DNA of 58,683 bases from Pseudomonadota bacterium (GTDB lineage Bacteria > Pseudomonadota > Gammaproteobacteria > Burkholderiales > Burkholderiaceae_C): the NCBI GenBank assembly GCA_963205335.1, contig CAUJIM010000091.1, positions 1 through 58,683 on the forward strand, read 5' to 3'. The notes beneath the pieces are model-generated. The model had not been told where the DNA came from and did no database searches. It worked only from the letters and a program-made list of their open reading frames with translations. Positions 41,641 through 50,675 of this stretch are shown piece after piece; position 1 is the first letter of the stretch; each line of letters begins with the position of its first letter. The position numbers and the translations under genes were made by a program.

Positions 41641-42764
41641 GGCTCGTACCCCTGGATCTCGGCGCGGGCGTGCTCGCCCAGCGGCAGCGAAAGTATCACC
41701 GAAGTGCCCAGCCCGGGCCGGCTGCTGACGTCGAGCCAGCCGCCGGCGCGGCGCGCGCGCTCGCGCAGGCCGCGCAGGCCGAACGAGGTGGGCTTGGCCA
41801 GCGCCTGGTCGCCGATGCCCACGCCGTCGTCGGTCACCTCGAGCGTGAGCACGCCTTCGCGGTCCGACAGCTCGACCCGCACCGTGCGCGCCTGGGCGTG
41901 CTTCTGGACGTTGGTCAGGGCCTCCTGCGCCGTGCGGTAGGCCACGAGCTGCAGGGGCGCCGGCACGGCCGGCGTCTCGCGCACGGCGTGGATCCGCGTC
42001 GCGATGCCGGAGCGCCGCTCGAAGGTCTGCGCCAGCCACTGCACCGCGGCCGCGAGCCCCTGGTCGAGCACCGGGGGGCGCAGGTTCATCATGATGCGCT
42101 GGCTCGCGTCGATGGCGTGCAGCAGCATGTCGCTGGCCGCGGCGGCGTGGCGGCCGATGGCCGCGTCGCTGCTGTGCCGCCCGATCCACGCCAGGTCGAA
42201 CTTGGCCGCGGTGAGCGCGCCGCCCACGTCGTCGTGGATTTCGCGTGCGATCGCGGCGCGTTCCTCCTCGATCGTGCTCTGCAGGTGCTCGGCCAGGTCC
42301 GCCAGGCGCTGCTCCGACGCCGCCAGCTCGGTCACCATCTGCTCGCGCGCGCGCCGCGCCTCGGTCACCTCGATCGCCCGCTGGATCACGTGCGGCAGGC
42401 GCGCCATGTCGTCCTTGAGCAGGTAGTCGGAGAAGCCCAGGCGCATCGCATCCACGGCCGCCGCCTCGCCGATGGCGCCCGACAGCAGCACGAAGGGGGG
42501 GTGCAGCGGCAGCTGCTGGGCCGCCTGCCAGGCGTCGATCGCGGTGAAGCCGCGCAGGCGGTAGTCGGCCAGGACCAGATCGAAGGTCTGCGTGCGCAGG
42601 AGTTCCAGCAGCTCGGCCAGCGTATCCACCCGCTGCAGCTCGTGCGCCGTGGCCGAGCGGCGCAGCGCCAGCCGCGCCAGTTCGTGGTCGGTGGCGCAAT
42701 CCTCGAGATGCAGTACCCGGACCGGTCTGTTGGACGCTTCGGGATCGGCGGCGGTGGCTATCAT
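41637..42764 (-). CDS. Hybrid histidine kinase (receiver plus HisKA_3) without membrane segment
   Basis: Cytoplasmic sensor kinase of 375 residues. An N-terminal receiver domain (LEDCATDHE, Asp 67 in VLADYRL, Lys in LLKDD) is followed by a short coiled coil and a HisKA_3 dimerisation domain with phospho-acceptor His near 177 (REIHDDVGG). The ATP-binding domain shows YRTAQEALTNVQKHA, TDDGVGIG and GLRGLRERARRAGG. It has no input domain other than the receiver, so it may take a phosphoryl signal from another protein. Paired with the regulator at 41011. Confidence 0.92.
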   Translation of the reverse strand: MIATAADPEASNRPVRVLHLEDCATDHELARLALRRSATAHELQRVDTLAELLELLRTQTFDLVLADYRLRGFTAIDAWQAAQQLPLHPPFVLLSGAIGEAAAVDAMRLGFSDYLLKDDMARLPHVIQRAIEVTEARRAREQMVTELAASEQRLADLAEHLQSTIEEERAAIAREIHDDVGGALTAAKFDLAWIGRHSSDAAIGRHAAAASDMLLHAIDASQRIMMNLRPPVLDQGLAAAVQWLAQTFERRSGIATRIHAVRETPAVPAPLQLVAYRTAQEALTNVQKHAQARTVRVELSDREGVLTLEVTDDGVGIGDQALAKPTSFGLRGLRERARRAGGWLDVSSRPGLGTSVILSLPLGEHARAEIQGYEP

Positions 42765-43052
42765 GGCTGTGCACTATGCGGGGCTGGCCGGGGTCTTGCG
42801 GTGGCGGCCGCGTTCGCCGGGCCACCGGCATGCGGACCCTGGCGCGGCGCGGCAGGGTCAAGGATAGCAGCCGATGCCGCAGGCCGCCGCCGGCGCGCCG
42901 CGCATGTCTGGAGAATCGATGCCGTCAATGCCTCAAACCTCGCGCAAGCCCATGGCCGGGCGGCCGATGCCGGCGCCCGCCCTCGGCCGGCTGGCCGGGG
43001 CGCCTTGCTGAGGCGGCTGGCGGCCAACGAAACGGTGCGCAGGGACACGGGC

Positions 43053-44981
43053 ATGGCGGACACCCACTCCTCACCGTCGGCGGGCGCCGACCTCGACCTG
43101 CGCCAGTTCCATGGCGTCTTTTTCGAGGAGGCGGCGGAACACCTCGATCTGATGGAGCACATGCTGCTGGCGCTCGACGCCGGCGCGCCCGACGACGAAG
43201 GGCTCAACGGCATTTTCCGCTGCGCGCACTCGATCAAGGGCGGTGCGGCGGCCTTCGGGTTTTCCGACGTCGCCGAGCTCACGCACGAGATGGAGTCGCT
43301 GCTCGACAGGCTGCGCCGCCACGAGCTGCCGCTGCGCCCCCCGATGATCGACGTGTTGCTGGAGTCGGCGGACGCCTCCCGCGGGCTGCTGGCCCGGCGC
43401 CAGGGCGACGCGCAGGGCGATGCCGTCGCCACGGCCGATCTGGTGCGGCGCATCCGCGCGCTGGCCGAAGGCGCGGCGCCGGCCGTCGTGGCGCCGGCGC
43501 CCGTGGCCGCGCCGCCGCCGGCGCACGCTCCGGCCGGCGAGCGGCGGCTGGAAATCAGCCTGGGGCCGCTCGAGTTCCCGGAGCTGGCCGGCGCCGTGCG
43601 GGACCTGTTCCGCGACATTCCCGGCCTGGGCACGGTCAGCGACCTGCCGGACGCGCGCCCCGGCATGCGCAGCTTCGCGGTGCGGACCACCTCGTCGGAT
43701 GCCGAGCTGCTCGATCTGTTCGCCTTCCACGTCGCCAAGGAGCAGGTCGAAATACGCGCCGCCCCCGTGCCCGCGCCGCCGTCCGGGCCGCCCAGGGCGG
43801 CACCCCCTGCGCCGGTGGATGCGGGCACGATCCGCGTGGCCGTGGACAAGGTCGACCAGATCGTCGATCTGGTCGGCGAGCTCGTCATCACGCAGGCCAT
43901 GCTGGCGCAGGGCGCCCGCGACCTGCCGGCGCAGGCGCGCCAGCCGCTGCTCGCCGCCCTCGTGGCGCTGGAGCGCAACACGCGCGACCTGCAGGCATCG
44001 GTGATGTCGATCCGCATGGTCCCGGTGTCCACCGTGTTCGCCCGCTTCCCGCGCATGCTGCACGACCTGGCCGGCAAGCTGGGCAAGAAGGTCGAGCTCG
44101 TCACCCAGGGCGGGGCGACCGAGCTGGACAGGGGCCTGATCGAGAAGATCACCGACCCGCTGACCCATCTGGTGCGCAACAGCTGCGACCACGGCATCGA
44201 GACCCCCGCGGAGCGCCTGGCCGCGGGCAAGGCCGAGCACGGCACGCTCACGCTGTCGGCCGCGCACCAGGGGGGAACGGTGGTCATCGAGGTGCGCGAC
44301 GACGGGCGCGGACTGTCGCGCCAGAAAATCCTGGCGAAGGCGCGCGAGCGCGGCATGGAGGTGCCGCCCGCCGCGCCTGATGCCGAGGTCTGGAACCTGA
44401 TCATGGCGCCCGGGTTCTCCACCGCCGAGGTGGTGACCGACGTCTCGGGCCGCGGCGTCGGCATGGACGTGGTCAGGAAGAACATCGCGGCGCTCGGCGG
44501 CACGGTCGAGATCGATTCGCAGGAGGGCCGGGGCATGCGCGTGTCGGTGCGCCTGCCGCTCACGCTCGCGATCATGGATGGCATGTCGGTCGGCGTCGCC
44601 GGCGAGACCTACATCCTGCCGCTGTCCTCCGTCGTCGAATCGTTCCAGGCCAGCGGGAGTGCGCACCACGCCGTGGCGCCGGACACGCGGCTCGTGAAGG
44701 TGCGCGGCGAGTACCTGCCGGTGCTCCCGCTGGAGCAGGTGTTCCAGGTGCCGCGCGATGGCGCCGGGTACGGCAGCGGCATCATGGTCGTCGTCGAGGC
44801 CGAGGGCTGCCGGGTGGCGCTGCTGGTCGACGCGCTGCTCGGACAGCACCAGGTCGTGGTCAAGAACCTCGAAACCAATTACCGCAAGGTGGCCGACGTT
44901 GCGGGCGCGACCATCCTCGGCGACGGGTCGGTGGCGCTGATTCTGGATGTGGGCGCGCTGGTGCGCCGGGGGCGCCATTGA
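43053..44981 (+). CDS. cheA: Chemotaxis histidine kinase CheA
   Basis: Kinase of 642 residues that phosphorylates CheY and CheB in response to chemoreceptors. Domains in order: HPt with CAHSIKGGAAAF (phospho-His near 59); a variable region of about 100 residues in place of a classic P2; dimerisation; ATP-binding with LVRNSCDHGIE (N box), VRDDGRGL and VSGRGVGMDVVRKN; and a CheW-like domain at the end. The start at 43053 follows AGGGA; the longer open frame runs through the kinase region on the other strand. The 288-base gap upstream contains no recognisable gene or FliA site. Confidence 0.97.
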   Translation: MADTHSSPSAGADLDLRQFHGVFFEEAAEHLDLMEHMLLALDAGAPDDEGLNGIFRCAHSIKGGAAAFGFSDVAELTHEMESLLDRLRRHELPLRPPMIDVLLESADASRGLLARRQGDAQGDAVATADLVRRIRALAEGAAPAVVAPAPVAAPPPAHAPAGERRLEISLGPLEFPELAGAVRDLFRDIPGLGTVSDLPDARPGMRSFAVRTTSSDAELLDLFAFHVAKEQVEIRAAPVPAPPSGPPRAAPPAPVDAGTIRVAVDKVDQIVDLVGELVITQAMLAQGARDLPAQARQPLLAALVALERNTRDLQASVMSIRMVPVSTVFARFPRMLHDLAGKLGKKVELVTQGGATELDRGLIEKITDPLTHLVRNSCDHGIETPAERLAAGKAEHGTLTLSAAHQGGTVVIEVRDDGRGLSRQKILAKARERGMEVPPAAPDAEVWNLIMAPGFSTAEVVTDVSGRGVGMDVVRKNIAALGGTVEIDSQEGRGMRVSVRLPLTLAIMDGMSVGVAGETYILPLSSVVESFQASGSAHHAVAPDTRLVKVRGEYLPVLPLEQVFQVPRDGAGYGSGIMVVVEAEGCRVALLVDALLGQHQVVVKNLETNYRKVADVAGATILGDGSVALILDVGALVRRGRH

Positions 44982-45087
44982 TACGGCTTCGCAATCAAAA
45001 AGATAACTGCGTTGCTCCGCCTTGCCGTACTGCGTGTACTGTCTGCGGCTTCGCGCCTTGTTTTCTTGTTGATTGCAAACCCGTATG
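44979..45087. repeat. Large palindromic repeat (family 2) between cheA and cheW
   Basis: The ends are inverted copies: ATACGGCTTCGCAATCAAAA at 44981 and, reversed, ATACGGGTTTGCAATCAACA from 45086, with 23 of 27 positions matching. Between them lies a second partly symmetric core (TTGCCGTACTGCGTGTACTG). It begins within the cheA stop codon and ends 43 bases before the cheW ATG. I recognise the core as a dispersed Comamonadaceae element. In RNA it would fold into a long hairpin between two genes of one operon. Confidence 0.75.
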
Positions 45088-45129
45088 AGGCGTGCAACGG
45101 GGCGCGGGAGAAACCGGAGGGGATTGACC

Positions 45130-45621
45130 ATGGATGCGGCAATGGCGAACGGGCGCGAGACCACGACGGCGGGCGCGGGCAAATACCTCACGTTTCGTCT
45201 GGGCGAGGAGGAGTACGGCATCGACATACTCAAGGTGCAGGAGATTCGCGGCTACGAGCCGCCGACGCGCGTGGCGAACGCGCCGGCGTTCGTCAAGGGC
45301 GTGTCCAATCTGCGCGGCGCCATCGTGCCGATCATCGACATGCGCCTGCGGCTGCACTGCGCTGACGCCGAATGCAGCGCCCTCACGGTCGTGATCATCC
45401 TGAACCTGCGCGGCCGCGTGCTCGGGCTGGTGGTGGATTCGGTGAGCGATGTCGTCGAGCTCGCCGGCGATCAGATACGGCCCGCGCCCGACGTGTGCGG
45501 CGCGGCCGGCGTGCACGCCATCGGCGGCCTGGGCCTGGTCGGCGAGCGCATGCTGATCCTCCTCGACATCGAAACGCTGGTGGCGGGCGACGACCTGGGC
45601 TGGGTGCCCGCGCCCACCTGA
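45130..45621 (+). CDS. cheW: Chemotaxis coupling protein CheW
   Basis: Adapter linking CheA to chemoreceptors, 163 residues. KYLTFRLGEEEYGIDILKVQ, VSNLRGAIVPIIDMRLRL and the late LLDIETLV are standard CheW motifs. The ATG at 45130 follows CCGGAGG at a good distance. The stop shares a base with the cheR start (TGATG). Confidence 0.97.
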   Translation: MDAAMANGRETTTAGAGKYLTFRLGEEEYGIDILKVQEIRGYEPPTRVANAPAFVKGVSNLRGAIVPIIDMRLRLHCADAECSALTVVIILNLRGRVLGLVVDSVSDVVELAGDQIRPAPDVCGAAGVHAIGGLGLVGERMLILLDIETLVAGDDLGWVPAPT

Positions 45622-46463
45622 TGGCGGCTCCCGTGCCTGTCGCGACCCATCCGCACGAGCGCAGCGGGTTCGGCTGGACCCGGGCCGATTTCGCGCGCGT
45701 GCAGGCGCTGATCCACCAGCGCGCGGGCATCAGCCTGCGCGACGACAAGCACGCGATGGTCTATGCCCGCCTGTCGCGGCGCCTGCGCGAGACGGGCCAT
45801 GCCAGCTTCGATGGCTACCTGCGCTGGCTGCAGCGGCAGGGGGAGTCCGAATGGCAGGAGTTCATCAACGCGCTGACCATCAATCTGACCGCGTTCTTCC
45901 GCGAGCGGCACCATTTCGGAGCCCTGGCCACGCTGCTGCGCCAGCGCCCCGGCGGTCCCTGGAAGATCTGGAGCGCCGCGGCCTCCACGGGCGAGGAGCC
46001 CTACTCCATTGCCATGACGGTGCTGCAGACGCTCGGGCCCGAGGCCCGCTGGCAGCTCACGGCCAGTGACATCGACACCCGGGTGCTCGAGACGGCCGCC
46101 GGCGGGGTGTACCGCGCCAGCGCGCTCAAGGGTCTGGACGGGCAGCAGCTGCGGCGCTTTTTCCTGCGCGGCAGGGGCGGCAACCAGGGCCTGGCGCGGG
46201 TGCGGCCGGAATTGCGCGAGTGCGTCACCTTCCTGCGCGTCAACCTGGCCGACGACGGCTGGCCGTTCGGCGAGGCTTTCGACGTGGTGTTCTGCCGCAA
46301 CGTGATGATCTATTTCGACGCGCGCACGCAGCGCCGCGTGCTCGAACGCATCCACCGCGTACTCAAGCCCGGGGGGGCGCTGTTCGTGGGGCATGCGGAG
46401 AATCTCGGTGCGTCGAGCGATCTTTTCGCGCCGTGCGGCAGGACCGTCTATGAGCGGGTCTGA
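45621..46463 (+). CDS. cheR: Chemotaxis glutamate methyltransferase CheR
   Basis: SAM-dependent methyltransferase of chemoreceptors, 280 residues. An N-terminal helical domain holds RADFARVQALIHQRAGISLR. The Rossmann part shows WSAAASTGEEPYSIAM (SAM binding), SDIDTRVLETA and VVFCRNVMIYFD. The ATG at 45621 overlaps the cheW stop. With cheB it controls adaptation. Confidence 0.97.
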   Translation: MAAPVPVATHPHERSGFGWTRADFARVQALIHQRAGISLRDDKHAMVYARLSRRLRETGHASFDGYLRWLQRQGESEWQEFINALTINLTAFFRERHHFGALATLLRQRPGGPWKIWSAAASTGEEPYSIAMTVLQTLGPEARWQLTASDIDTRVLETAAGGVYRASALKGLDGQQLRRFFLRGRGGNQGLARVRPELRECVTFLRVNLADDGWPFGEAFDVVFCRNVMIYFDARTQRRVLERIHRVLKPGGALFVGHAENLGASSDLFAPCGRTVYERV

Positions 46464-46539
46464 GCGCCCATCGCGGCGCCATGCGCCTCGCGGCGGCGGG
46501 TTCTGAAACGGCCCTATGGGGCGCGGAGGCGACGAGGCA

Positions 46540-47604
46540 ATGGCAGGCAGGATCAGGGTCATCGTGGTGGACGATTCGGCGCTGGTGCGCAGCCTGCTCG
46601 CCGAGATCATCAACCGCCAGCCGGACATGGAGTGCATCGGCGCGGCCAACGATCCGCTGCAGGCGCGCGAGCTGATCCGCGAGCGCAACCCGGACGTGAT
46701 CACGCTCGACGTGGAAATGCCGCACATGGACGGAATCGATTTCCTGGAGCGCCTGATGCGCCTGCGCCCCATGCCGGTGGTGATGGTCTCGTCGCTCACG
46801 CGGCGCGGCGCCGAGGTGACGCTGCGCGCGCTGGAGCTCGGCGCGGTCGATTTCGTCGCCAAGCCGCGCGTCGGGCTGGCCGGCGGCATGCATCAGTTGA
46901 CCAGCGAGATCGCCGACAAGATCCGGATCGCGGCGCAGGCGCGGGTGCGCCGGATGTCCGCGGCCGCGCCGGCGCACCGGGCCGGGCGGGCGCCGGCGGG
47001 CGGTGGCGGCTGGCCGGGCCGGGTGTCGACGGAAAAGCTGATCTTCATCGGCGCCTCCACCGGGGGCACCGAAGCGATCCGGCAGATCCTCGTGCCGCTG
47101 CCGGCCGATGCTCCCGCGGTCATGGTCACCCAGCACATGCCGCCGGGCTTCACGACCAGCTTCGCCGCACGGCTCGACGGCCTGTGCCGAATTGCCGTCA
47201 AGGAGGCGGTCGATGGCGAGCGCATCCTGCCGGGCCATGCCTACATCGCGCCGGGCGGCCGCCACCTGCGCGTCGGCCGCAGCGGCAGCAACTACGTCGC
47301 GCTGGTCGACGACGGACCGCCGGTGAACCGGCACAAGCCGTCGGTCGAGGTCTTGTTCCAGTCGGCGGCGGCCTGCGCCGGGCGCAACGCCTGCGGCATC
47401 ATGCTCACCGGCATGGGCGACGACGGCGCGGCGGCGATGCGCGCCATGAAGGACGCGGGCAGCTACAACTACGTGCAGGACGAAGCCAGCTGCGTGGTCT
47501 TCGGCATGCCGCGCGAGGCCATCGCGCGCGGCGCCGCCGACGAGGTGCTGCCGCTGGCGCAGATCGCGCCGGCGCTGCTCGCGCGGCTGCGCACCCCCGA
47601 CTGA
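46540..47604 (+). CDS. cheB: Chemotaxis protein-glutamate methylesterase CheB
   Basis: Two-domain enzyme, 354 residues from the ATG at 46540, which follows GGAGG and GAGG; the frame opens slightly earlier at 46516. Receiver domain: [11 protein letters not shown] and the phospho-Asp near 57 ([12 protein letters not shown]). Methylesterase domain: [12 protein letters not shown] with the catalytic Ser, [13 protein letters not shown] with the His, and [12 protein letters not shown] with the Asp. CheD is absent between cheR and cheB. No cheY or cheZ follows in this window. Confidence 0.98.
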   Translation: MAGRIRVIVVDDSALVRSLLAEIINRQPDMECIGAANDPLQARELIRERNPDVITLDVEMPHMDGIDFLERLMRLRPMPVVMVSSLTRRGAEVTLRALELGAVDFVAKPRVGLAGGMHQLTSEIADKIRIAAQARVRRMSAAAPAHRAGRAPAGGGGWPGRVSTEKLIFIGASTGGTEAIRQILVPLPADAPAVMVTQHMPPGFTTSFAARLDGLCRIAVKEAVDGERILPGHAYIAPGGRHLRVGRSGSNYVALVDDGPPVNRHKPSVEVLFQSAAACAGRNACGIMLTGMGDDGAAAMRAMKDAGSYNYVQDEASCVVFGMPREAIARGAADEVLPLAQIAPALLARLRTPD

Positions 47605-47618
47605 CGCGGCAGCGCGGT

Positions 47619-47650
47619 CCGGACTCTCGTTGGTTGCAGACCTGCATCAG
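47619..47650 (+). repeat. Fragment resembling the right end of repeat family 2
   Basis: TTGGTTGCAGACCTGCATCA, then GGCGTGC, resembles the right end and flank of the element at 44979 (TTGATTGCAAACCCGTATGA, then GGCGTGC): 20 of about 27 positions agree. Only one arm is present. It falls at the 3' end of cheB and the stop of the next, convergent gene. It could be a decayed copy. Confidence 0.35.
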
Positions 47651-48294
47651 GCGTGCGATTCGTCGCGCGCGTCGCCTTCCAGGTGCCGGGTGTCTGCCCA
47701 GGCCACCAGCGCCAGGCCGTTCTCGCGGGTCCACAGCAGGCGGTTGATCGCCGCGTTGGCCAGCGGCCAGGAGCGCGGCGCCTGCAGGTCCAGGTGCGTG
47801 GCCAGGCGGTAGAGCATGTCCATGACGCCGCCGTGCGCGACCAGCACGATCAGCTCGCCGCCGTGGCGGGCGGCGAGCTGGTCCACGGTGCGGGTGACGC
47901 GCCGCTGCAGCGCCGCCAGCGATTCGCCGGTGCCGCCGGGCGCGTAGTCGGGGTCGCGCCGGCGCCAGCGCAGCGCGTGCTCCGGGGACTCCTGCTCGAC
48001 CTGGCGGAAGGTGCGCCCCTCGAAGCTGCCGAAGCCGCGCTCGCGCAGGCCCGGCCGCGCCTGCAGGGGCGCGCCGGTGGCGTCGGCCACGGCCTGCGCG
48101 GTGGCCAGGGCGCGCTGCAGGTCGCTGCTGTAGATGGCTGCGACCGGCGTGTCGGCCAGCGCGCGCGCGAGCTGGCCGGCCTGCCACATGCCGGTGGCGT
48201 TGAGCGGAATGTCGAGGTGGCCCTGGATGCGCGTGTCCACGTTCCAGGCGGTCTCTCCGTGGCGCAGGGCGATGATGCGGGTGGGTTCCTGCAT
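47647..48294 (-). CDS. Histidine phosphatase (phosphoglycerate-mutase-like)
   Basis: Protein of 215 residues with the phosphatase signatures: IIALRHGETAWN near the N-terminus (nucleophile His), SSDLQRALATAQAVADATG, RERGFGSFEGRTF, and the intact second His in LIVLVAHGGVM. Family members include GpmB-like phosphatases and alpha-ribazole phosphatase; without context a substrate cannot be named. It lies five bases downstream of a lipoprotein gene on the same strand and converges with cheB. Confidence 0.93.
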   Translation of the reverse strand: MQEPTRIIALRHGETAWNVDTRIQGHLDIPLNATGMWQAGQLARALADTPVAAIYSSDLQRALATAQAVADATGAPLQARPGLRERGFGSFEGRTFRQVEQESPEHALRWRRRDPDYAPGGTGESLAALQRRVTRTVDQLAARHGGELIVLVAHGGVMDMLYRLATHLDLQAPRSWPLANAAINRLLWTRENGLALVAWADTRHLEGDARDESHA

Positions 48295-48299
48295 GCGCT

Positions 48300-48923
48300 T
48301 TATTGCGGCGGCAGCACCTCGGTGCGTTCCTTGCGTTCGCCGCTCGGCGGCTGGGGGAAGCCGCGCAGCGCCTGTTCGAACAGCACGCCGTAGATCATCG
48401 GGTCGCTGGTCCAGACGTCCTGGTAGAGGGCGGAGCTCTCGAACACCACCTGCTGGCTCGCGATGTCGCGGATGAGCACGCTGACCTTGCGGTGGTACAG
48501 CGGCGGCGGCATCTCGCGCGTCCAGCCCAGGCCCATGCCGAAGCCGCCGCGCCAGTGTCCGCTCCAGCCCAGGCCCCAGCCGAAGCGCGGGCCCCAGGGG
48601 CTGCCCGCGTAGGGCCAGTCGCGCGGGTAGGCGATGCCGCCTTCGACGCCGATCTGCACGGCCAGGCGCGCGTTGGCGTCGTCGCGCGCCAGCCCGACGC
48701 GCGCCAGCGCCTGCTCGGCCTGCGCCTGGATCGGCGCGAATGCCGCCGCCTGCTGCTGCTGCGAGGGCAGCAGTTCGAGCCGGTAGGTGGCCGGCTGGGG
48801 CAGGGCGGCGAGCGTGGAGTAGCTGCTGACGTCGCTTTCCACCAGGCGCGGCCCGGCGCAGCCTGCGAGCAGCGCTGCGGCCAGGCACAGCAGGGCGGTG
48901 GCGAGTGGGCGCGAAAGGGTCAT
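48300..48923 (-). CDS. DUF4136 family lipoprotein
   Basis: Outer-membrane or periplasmic lipoprotein of 207 residues. The signal peptide ends in LLAGC (lipidated Cys near 22). The mature part is rich in Gln and aromatic/Gly residues ([20 protein letters not shown], then GGFGMGLGW), a feature of the DUF4136 family. Function unknown. The ATG overlaps the ttcA stop (ATGA), so the two are cotranscribed. Confidence 0.86.
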   Translation of the reverse strand: MTLSRPLATALLCLAAALLAGCAGPRLVESDVSSYSTLAALPQPATYRLELLPSQQQQAAAFAPIQAQAEQALARVGLARDDANARLAVQIGVEGGIAYPRDWPYAGSPWGPRFGWGLGWSGHWRGGFGMGLGWTREMPPPLYHRKVSVLIRDIASQQVVFESSALYQDVWTSDPMIYGVLFEQALRGFPQPPSGERKERTEVLPPQ

Positions 48924-49849
48924 GATGATGCCTGCCTCGTACGTACGATCTGGATCGGCATCGGCAGTTCCTCCTCGTCGAACGCGATGTCGCCGTCCGG
49001 ATCGGCGATGCCGGTCGCGCGGGCGTTGCGGAAGTCGTGCAGCCTGGGGTCCATCATGTGCGTGGTGACGATGTGGCCCATCGCGCGGAACATGCTCTCT
49101 ATGCGCCCGGGGTATTTCTTTTCCCATTCGCGCAGCATCTGCCCCACGGCCACGCGCTGCAGGCCCTCCTGGCTGCCGCAGAGGTTGCACGGGATGATCG
49201 GGAAGCGCTGCGCCTGGGCCCACGCGGCGGTGTCGCGCTCGCTCACGTAGCACAGCGGGCGGATCACCACGTGCTGGCCGTCGTCGCTCACCAGCTTGGG
49301 CGGCATGCCCTTCATGCGCCCGCCGTAGAACAGGTTGAGCATCAGGGTCGAGACGATGTCGTCGCGGTGGTGGCCCAGCGCGATCTTGGTCGCGCCCAGC
49401 TCGCGCGCCACGCGGTAGAGGATGGCGCGGCGCAGGCGCGAGCAGACGCTGCAGGTGGTCTTGCCCTCGGGCACGAGGCGCTTGACGATGCTGTAGGTGT
49501 CCTGGTTCTCGATGTGGAACTCCACGCCGATGCTCTTGAAGTAGTCGGGCAGCACGTGCTCGGGAAAGCCCGGCTGCTTCTGGTCGAGGTTGACCGCGAC
49601 GATGCCGAAGCGGATCGGCGCGCGCCGCTGCAGCCGGCGCAGGATGTCGAGCAGCGTGTAGCTGTCCTTGCCGCCGGACATGCACACCATCACGCGGTCG
49701 CCCTCCTCGATCATCTGGAAGTCGGTGATCGCGCGGCCGACTTCGCGGCACAGGCGCTTCTCGAGCTTGTGCTGTTCGTGCTCTGCCTTGCGGGCGTCGT
49801 GCGACGGCGCTTGCGGCGGGAGGGCCGCCGGGGCTTGTGTTGCGTGCAT
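48920..49849 (-). CDS. ttcA: tRNA 2-thiocytidine biosynthesis protein TtcA
   Basis: ATP- and iron-sulfur-dependent enzyme that thiolates C32 in some tRNAs, 309 residues. The PP-loop is [12 protein letters not shown] near 57; Cys motifs [11 protein letters not shown] and IPCNLCGS provide the cluster ligands; [17 protein letters not shown] is also typical. The start at 49849 excludes an Arg-rich upstream stretch that belongs to the shadow of the preceding gene. It lies eight bases after the first folB gene. Confidence 0.97.
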   Translation of the reverse strand: MHATQAPAALPPQAPSHDARKAEHEQHKLEKRLCREVGRAITDFQMIEEGDRVMVCMSGGKDSYTLLDILRRLQRRAPIRFGIVAVNLDQKQPGFPEHVLPDYFKSIGVEFHIENQDTYSIVKRLVPEGKTTCSVCSRLRRAILYRVARELGATKIALGHHRDDIVSTLMLNLFYGGRMKGMPPKLVSDDGQHVVIRPLCYVSERDTAAWAQAQRFPIIPCNLCGSQEGLQRVAVGQMLREWEKKYPGRIESMFRAMGHIVTTHMMDPRLHDFRNARATGIADPDGDIAFDEEELPMPIQIVRTRQASS

Positions 49850-49857
49850 GGGGGCGT

Positions 49858-50238
49858 TCACCACTGTCCGGTTTCGACGCGAATGGCCACTTCGCAGTCG
49901 TCGAAGATTTCGAGTTTCGCTATTTTCACCCGCACGCCGCGCACGCCGGGCAGCAGCAGCAGGCGGCGCGCGAGCTTGCCGATCAGGCTCTCGAGCAGGT
50001 TCACGTGCTCGGCGGTGCACTCGTCGATGATGATCTGGCGCACCTTGCGGTAGTCGAGCACGCGCAGGATGTCGTCGTCGCGCGGGGCCAGCGGCTGGGT
50101 GCCGAGGTTGAGCTCGGCGTCCACCTGGATGGGCTGCGGCGCCTGGCGCTCGTGCGCCAGGATGCCCAGGTTGGCGTCGAAGCGCAGGCCGGTGAGCGTG
50201 AGCGTCTGCTGGCCTTGTTGCGGAAGAGGCATGGTCAT
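49858..50238 (-). CDS. FolB-family pterin aldolase/epimerase, copy 1
   Basis: Protein of 126 residues from the tunnelling-fold family (dihydroneopterin aldolase or epimerase). [20 protein letters not shown] and [20 protein letters not shown] are family-typical (Glu of the pterin pocket), and the C-terminus [20 protein letters not shown] is conserved. Two such genes lie in tandem here, followed by an SDR gene upstream; one probably acts as aldolase in folate synthesis and the other as an epimerase. No ribosome-binding site is seen at the start. Confidence 0.85.
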   Translation of the reverse strand: MTMPLPQQGQQTLTLTGLRFDANLGILAHERQAPQPIQVDAELNLGTQPLAPRDDDILRVLDYRKVRQIIIDECTAEHVNLLESLIGKLARRLLLLPGVRGVRVKIAKLEIFDDCEVAIRVETGQW

Positions 50239-50261
50239 GGGGTGTGGGGAGGGGCCCGGGC

Positions 50262-50675
50262 TCACCAGGGCTTGAGGCAGACGCGCTCGACGCCGACGGA
50301 GGCGCAGTCGGGATAGACGTCGGGCTTGCGCGTGGCCACGCGCGCGGCCTGCACGCCGGGGGTGGCGAGCAGCGTGCCGGCGATGGCGTCGCACAAGGTC
50401 TCCTGCAGCTCGTGGTGGCGCGTGCCGGCCGCCTGCGCGATCACCTCGCGGATGAAGTCGTAGTCCAGCGTCTGCGAGATGTCGTCGCTGCGCGCGGGCG
50501 CGTCGTCGAGCTTGATGCACAGGTCCACGTCGAACCACATGCGCTGCGGCGCGTGGCGCTCGAAGTCGTGCACGCCGATGCGCACCGGCAGTTCGTGGCG
50601 GCGCAGGCTGAGCAGGCGGCAGTGCGTGGCCAGGCGTGCATCGAGCGCGCCGAACGCGAGCAGGATGGAATTCAT
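50262..50675 (-). CDS. FolB-family pterin aldolase/epimerase, copy 2
   Basis: Second FolB-like protein, 137 residues. [20 protein letters not shown], then [19 protein letters not shown] and a [14 protein letters not shown] segment with the Glu of the pterin site. It differs clearly from copy 1, so it is not a recent duplicate. Its start overlaps the stop of the upstream SDR gene (ATGA). The pairing with a FolM-like reductase suggests a role in the monapterin branch (FolX-like), by inference. Confidence 0.82.
   Translation of the reverse strand: MNSILLAFGALDARLATHCRLLSLRRHELPVRIGVHDFERHAPQRMWFDVDLCIKLDDAPARSDDISQTLDYDFIREVIAQAAGTRHHELQETLCDAIAGTLLATPGVQAARVATRKPDVYPDCASVGVERVCLKPW

Noticed and set aside
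42765-43052. Possible small gene between the kinase and cheA
   Set aside because: Open frames exist in several phases, but none has a ribosome site or a recognisable sequence.
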